Assembly (NCBI RefSeq): GCF_031458235.1
Contig: NZ_JAVDYB010000001.1
Coordinates: 1,054,001 to 1,118,000 of the forward strand
Source of the DNA: Catenuloplanes atrovinosus
GTDB lineage: Bacteria; Actinomycetota; Actinomycetes; Mycobacteriales; Micromonosporaceae
Length of the DNA stretch: 64,000 nucleotides
Direction: 5' to 3'
Of the stretch, positions 62,090-64,000 are shown one piece after another (the stretch's first letter is position 1; each line of letters starts with the position of its first letter). The translations under genes were made by a program, and so were the position numbers. Below the pieces are notes generated by a model that saw only the letters and a program-made list of their open reading frames with translations, ran no database searches and was not told where the DNA came from.

Positions 62090-63216
62090 TGCGACACGTG
62101 CGCGGTGTGTGGCTCGCTACGGTGCACAGCCTGACCGGTCTGCCGGCCGGGCTGTGCACCGCGGTGCTGGCCGGATGCGCGCTCCCGCTGAGCCCGGTGA
62201 CGGTGGCCCCGCTGCGCGCCGTCGTGCGTGGCGCCACCGCGATGCAGCGCGCACGGTTCCGGGCGCTGCTCGGCGCCGAGATCCCCGACGTGCCGGGGGT
62301 CCGGGACGCCACCCGCCGCACGACCGCCCTCTGGCGGCAGACCGCGTACCACCTGCTGGCCCTGCCGTTCGGGGCGGCCGGGGCGGCGGTCGTCACCGCC
62401 GCCTGGTCGGCCGGGCTCGCGTTCGCCGGCCTGTCGTTCACCTTCGCGACGGGTGTGCGGGGCACGCTGCTGACGGCCGCCGGGCTGGCCCTGCTGGTCG
62501 TCGCCGCCGCGCTCGGGCGGGGCGTCGCCCGGCTCGACGCCGCCGTGGCCCGGCGGCTGCTCGGGCCGAGCCCCACCGAGGCGCTCGCCGCCCGGCTCGA
62601 CGAGCTCGCCCGCAGCCGGTCCCAGGCGATCGAGGCAGCTGACGCCGAGCGCCGCCGGATCGAACGCGACCTGCACGACGGCACCCAGCAGCGGCTGGTC
62701 TCGCTCGCCCTGACGCTCGGCATGGCCCGCGCGGAGCTGCCCGACGGCCCGGCCCGCGACGCCGTCGGGCAGGCGCACGAGGAGGCCAAGGCGACCCTGG
62801 CCGAGCTGCGCGGTTTCGTACGCGGCCTGCACCCGGCGGTGCTCGACGACCGGGGCCTCGACGCCGCGCTCTCCGGCCTGGTCGTGCGGCTGCCGCAGCC
62901 GGTCGACCTGCACGTCGACGTGGTGCCGCGCTGCCCGGCGGTGATCGAGGCGATCGCCTACTTCGTGGTGTCCGAGTCGCTGACGAACATCGCCCGGCAC
63001 GCCCGCGCCACGCACGTGCGGGTCAGCGTCGTCCGGAGCCGGGACCGGCTGCGGATCACCGTCACCGACGACGGGATCGGCGGCGCCGCCGCCCGGCCCG
63101 GCGGCGGCCTGCACGGCCTGGGCCAGCGGGCCGCGTCGGTGGACGGTACCCTCCGCGTCCAGAGCCCACCGGGCGGACCGACGACTGTGGAGGTCGAGCT
63201 GCCGTGCGGATCGTGA
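62089..63216 (+). CDS. Two-component sensor histidine kinase (NarL-type, HisKA_3)
   Basis: About 375 residues. Two hydrophobic segments near the N-terminus (LTGLPAGLCTAVLAGCALPLS; AAGAAVVTAAWSAGLAFAGLSF) and a third at LLTAAGLALLVVAAAL, a sensor of the membrane-embedded type without a large outside domain. HisKA_3: ERDLHDGTQQRLVSLALTL with the phosphorylated His196. HATPase: ESLTNIARHARATHVRV (N box) and GGGLHGLGQRAASVDG (G box). The GTG at 62089 shares one base with the peptidase stop; GTG 62098 is possible. Pairs with the following regulator. Confidence 0.9.
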   Translation: MRHVRGVWLATVHSLTGLPAGLCTAVLAGCALPLSPVTVAPLRAVVRGATAMQRARFRALLGAEIPDVPGVRDATRRTTALWRQTAYHLLALPFGAAGAAVVTAAWSAGLAFAGLSFTFATGVRGTLLTAAGLALLVVAAALGRGVARLDAAVARRLLGPSPTEALAARLDELARSRSQAIEAADAERRRIERDLHDGTQQRLVSLALTLGMARAELPDGPARDAVGQAHEEAKATLAELRGFVRGLHPAVLDDRGLDAALSGLVVRLPQPVDLHVDVVPRCPAVIEAIAYFVVSESLTNIARHARATHVRVSVVRSRDRLRITVTDDGIGGAAARPGGGLHGLGQRAASVDGTLRVQSPPGGPTTVEVELPCGS

Positions 63217-63857
63217 TCGCGGAGGACTCGGTGCTGCTGCGCGACGGGCTGCGCAGGCTGATGGCCGCCAGCGACATCGACGTCGTCGCCACCGCCGGCG
63301 ACGCCGAAGAGCTGCTGCGTGCGGTCGAGGAGCACCGGCCCGACCTGGCCCTCATCGACGTGCGCATGCCGCCCACCCACACCGACGAGGGCGTCCGCGC
63401 CGCGCTGGTCCTCAAGCGGCAGTGGCCGGAGACGGCGATCCTGCTGCTGTCGCAGTACATCGAGGAGCGCTACGCGGCCGACCTGTTCGCCGAGCGCACC
63501 GGCGGGCTCGGCTATCTGCTCAAGGACCGGGTCGCCGACGTCACCGAGTTCATCGACGCGGTACGCCGGGTGGCGGCCGGCGGCACCGCCCTGGACCCCG
63601 AGGTGGTGGCGCAGATCCTCGCGCGCCGCCGCGGCGACCCGCTGGGCAGCCTGACGCCCCGGGAGACCGACGTGCTGGCCACGATGGCGGAGGGCCGGTC
63701 GAACGCGGCGATCGCCGCGGCGCTGGGCATCGGCGGGCACGCGGTGGAGAAACACGTCAACAACATCTTCGCGAAGCTGGGCCTGCAACGGGCCGACACC
63801 GACCACCGCCGCGTCCTCGCCGTGCTGCGGTTCCTGCGAATCGATCCGCGCTCGTGA
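63204..63857 (+). CDS. LuxR/NarL-family response regulator
   Basis: 217 residues. The receiver domain has acidic EDS at 7-9, the phosphoacceptor Asp52 in LALIDVRMPP, and the Lys in YLLKDRVAD. The C-terminal LuxR helix-turn-helix is LTPRETDVLATMAEGRSNAAIAAALGIGGHAVEKHVNNIFAKLGL. The GTG overlaps the kinase by 13 bases. Targets are unknown; regulators of this type often control the gene that follows, here a membrane protein. Confidence 0.93.
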   Translation: MRIVIAEDSVLLRDGLRRLMAASDIDVVATAGDAEELLRAVEEHRPDLALIDVRMPPTHTDEGVRAALVLKRQWPETAILLLSQYIEERYAADLFAERTGGLGYLLKDRVADVTEFIDAVRRVAAGGTALDPEVVAQILARRRGDPLGSLTPRETDVLATMAEGRSNAAIAAALGIGGHAVEKHVNNIFAKLGLQRADTDHRRVLAVLRFLRIDPRS

Positions 63858-64000
63858 CCGGGACGATCGGCTGGCGGGTCATCGGTTCGGTGTGGAGCGC
63901 GCTGATCCTGCTGGCCTGCACCGGCGTCACGGCGGCCGTCGCCGCCGCGCAGAGCAGCCACACCACCACCGTGCACCACGGCATCCGGAGCCTGGTGGTC
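63854..64000 (+). CDS. Membrane protein, N-terminal fragment (possible DUF4097-type)
   Basis: Starts at GTG 63854 overlapping the regulator stop (GTGA) and runs off the window end; 49 residues are visible. It has one membrane helix (IGSVWSALILLACTGVTAAVAAA) followed by an outside segment SSHTTTVHHGIRSLVV. Proteins of the DUF4097 adhesin-like type often follow NarL-type regulators in actinobacteria and start this way, but too little is visible to be sure. Confidence 0.6.
   Translation, partial: MTGTIGWRVIGSVWSALILLACTGVTAAVAAAQSSHTTTVHHGIRSLVV

Overview
The window is very GC-rich DNA with strong third-position GC bias and many GTG starts with ATGA/GTGA gene overlaps. It encodes BldD, mIHF, type II dehydroquinase, an MptB-type mannosyltransferase and actinobacterial forms of CarA and RpoZ. 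It therefore comes from a filamentous actinobacterium. Micromonosporaceae (Actinoplanes/Catenuloplanes-like) is my best guess, by inference only.

Region 1 (1-26.6 kb) is the conserved core: the mltG tail, aroE, then aroC-aroK-aroB-aroQ (shikimate pathway), efp-nusB, divergent bldD, a pyrR-pyrB-pyrC-carA-carB-pyrD-bioA-pyrF pyrimidine operon, and mihF-gmk-rpoZ-coaBC-metK. The aro block is broken in three places. A 1.3-kb repeat nest with an MFS/MarR pair separates aroE from aroC. A truncated ECF sigma relic sits between aroK and aroB. An inverted mannosyltransferase gene sits between aroQ and efp. No transposase or integrase is visible.

Region 2 (26.6-45 kb) is accessory: a hydroxyisobutyrate-dehydrogenase-like gene, a repeat array, VOC proteins, a PadR-controlled ABC export system, an NCS1 permease with a hydantoin-racemase-like enzyme, a TPR-GGDEF diguanylate cyclase, an APC permease, an alpha/beta-hydrolase that has lost its catalytic residues, an acyltransferase, and an ECF sigma factor overlapping a membrane-anchored BNR-type protein.

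Region 3 (45-56.5 kb) is a myo-inositol catabolic operon. A GntR regulator faces iolC, a Cgl0159-type aldolase, iolB, iolD, a sugar ABC importer, iolE and two Gfo/Idh dehydrogenases. iolA is absent. Region 4 (56.5-64 kb) holds a GPP34 protein, an SDR, a secreted GH43-like/AbfB protein behind a LacI-type operator, an SRPBCC protein, a secreted S33 peptidase and a two-component system.

The most unusual feature is the non-coding architecture. A dispersed 64-70 bp palindrome occurs twice with a compensatory base change, each time between a C-rich tandem array and a G-rich array. In-register minisatellites lie at gene 3' ends: 51 bp at the MFS gene, and 24 bp (8 codons) in both the marR and ECF sigma genes. 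Nested inverted repeats lie downstream of aroE. I found no CRISPR array, tRNA, rRNA or identifiable insertion sequence.
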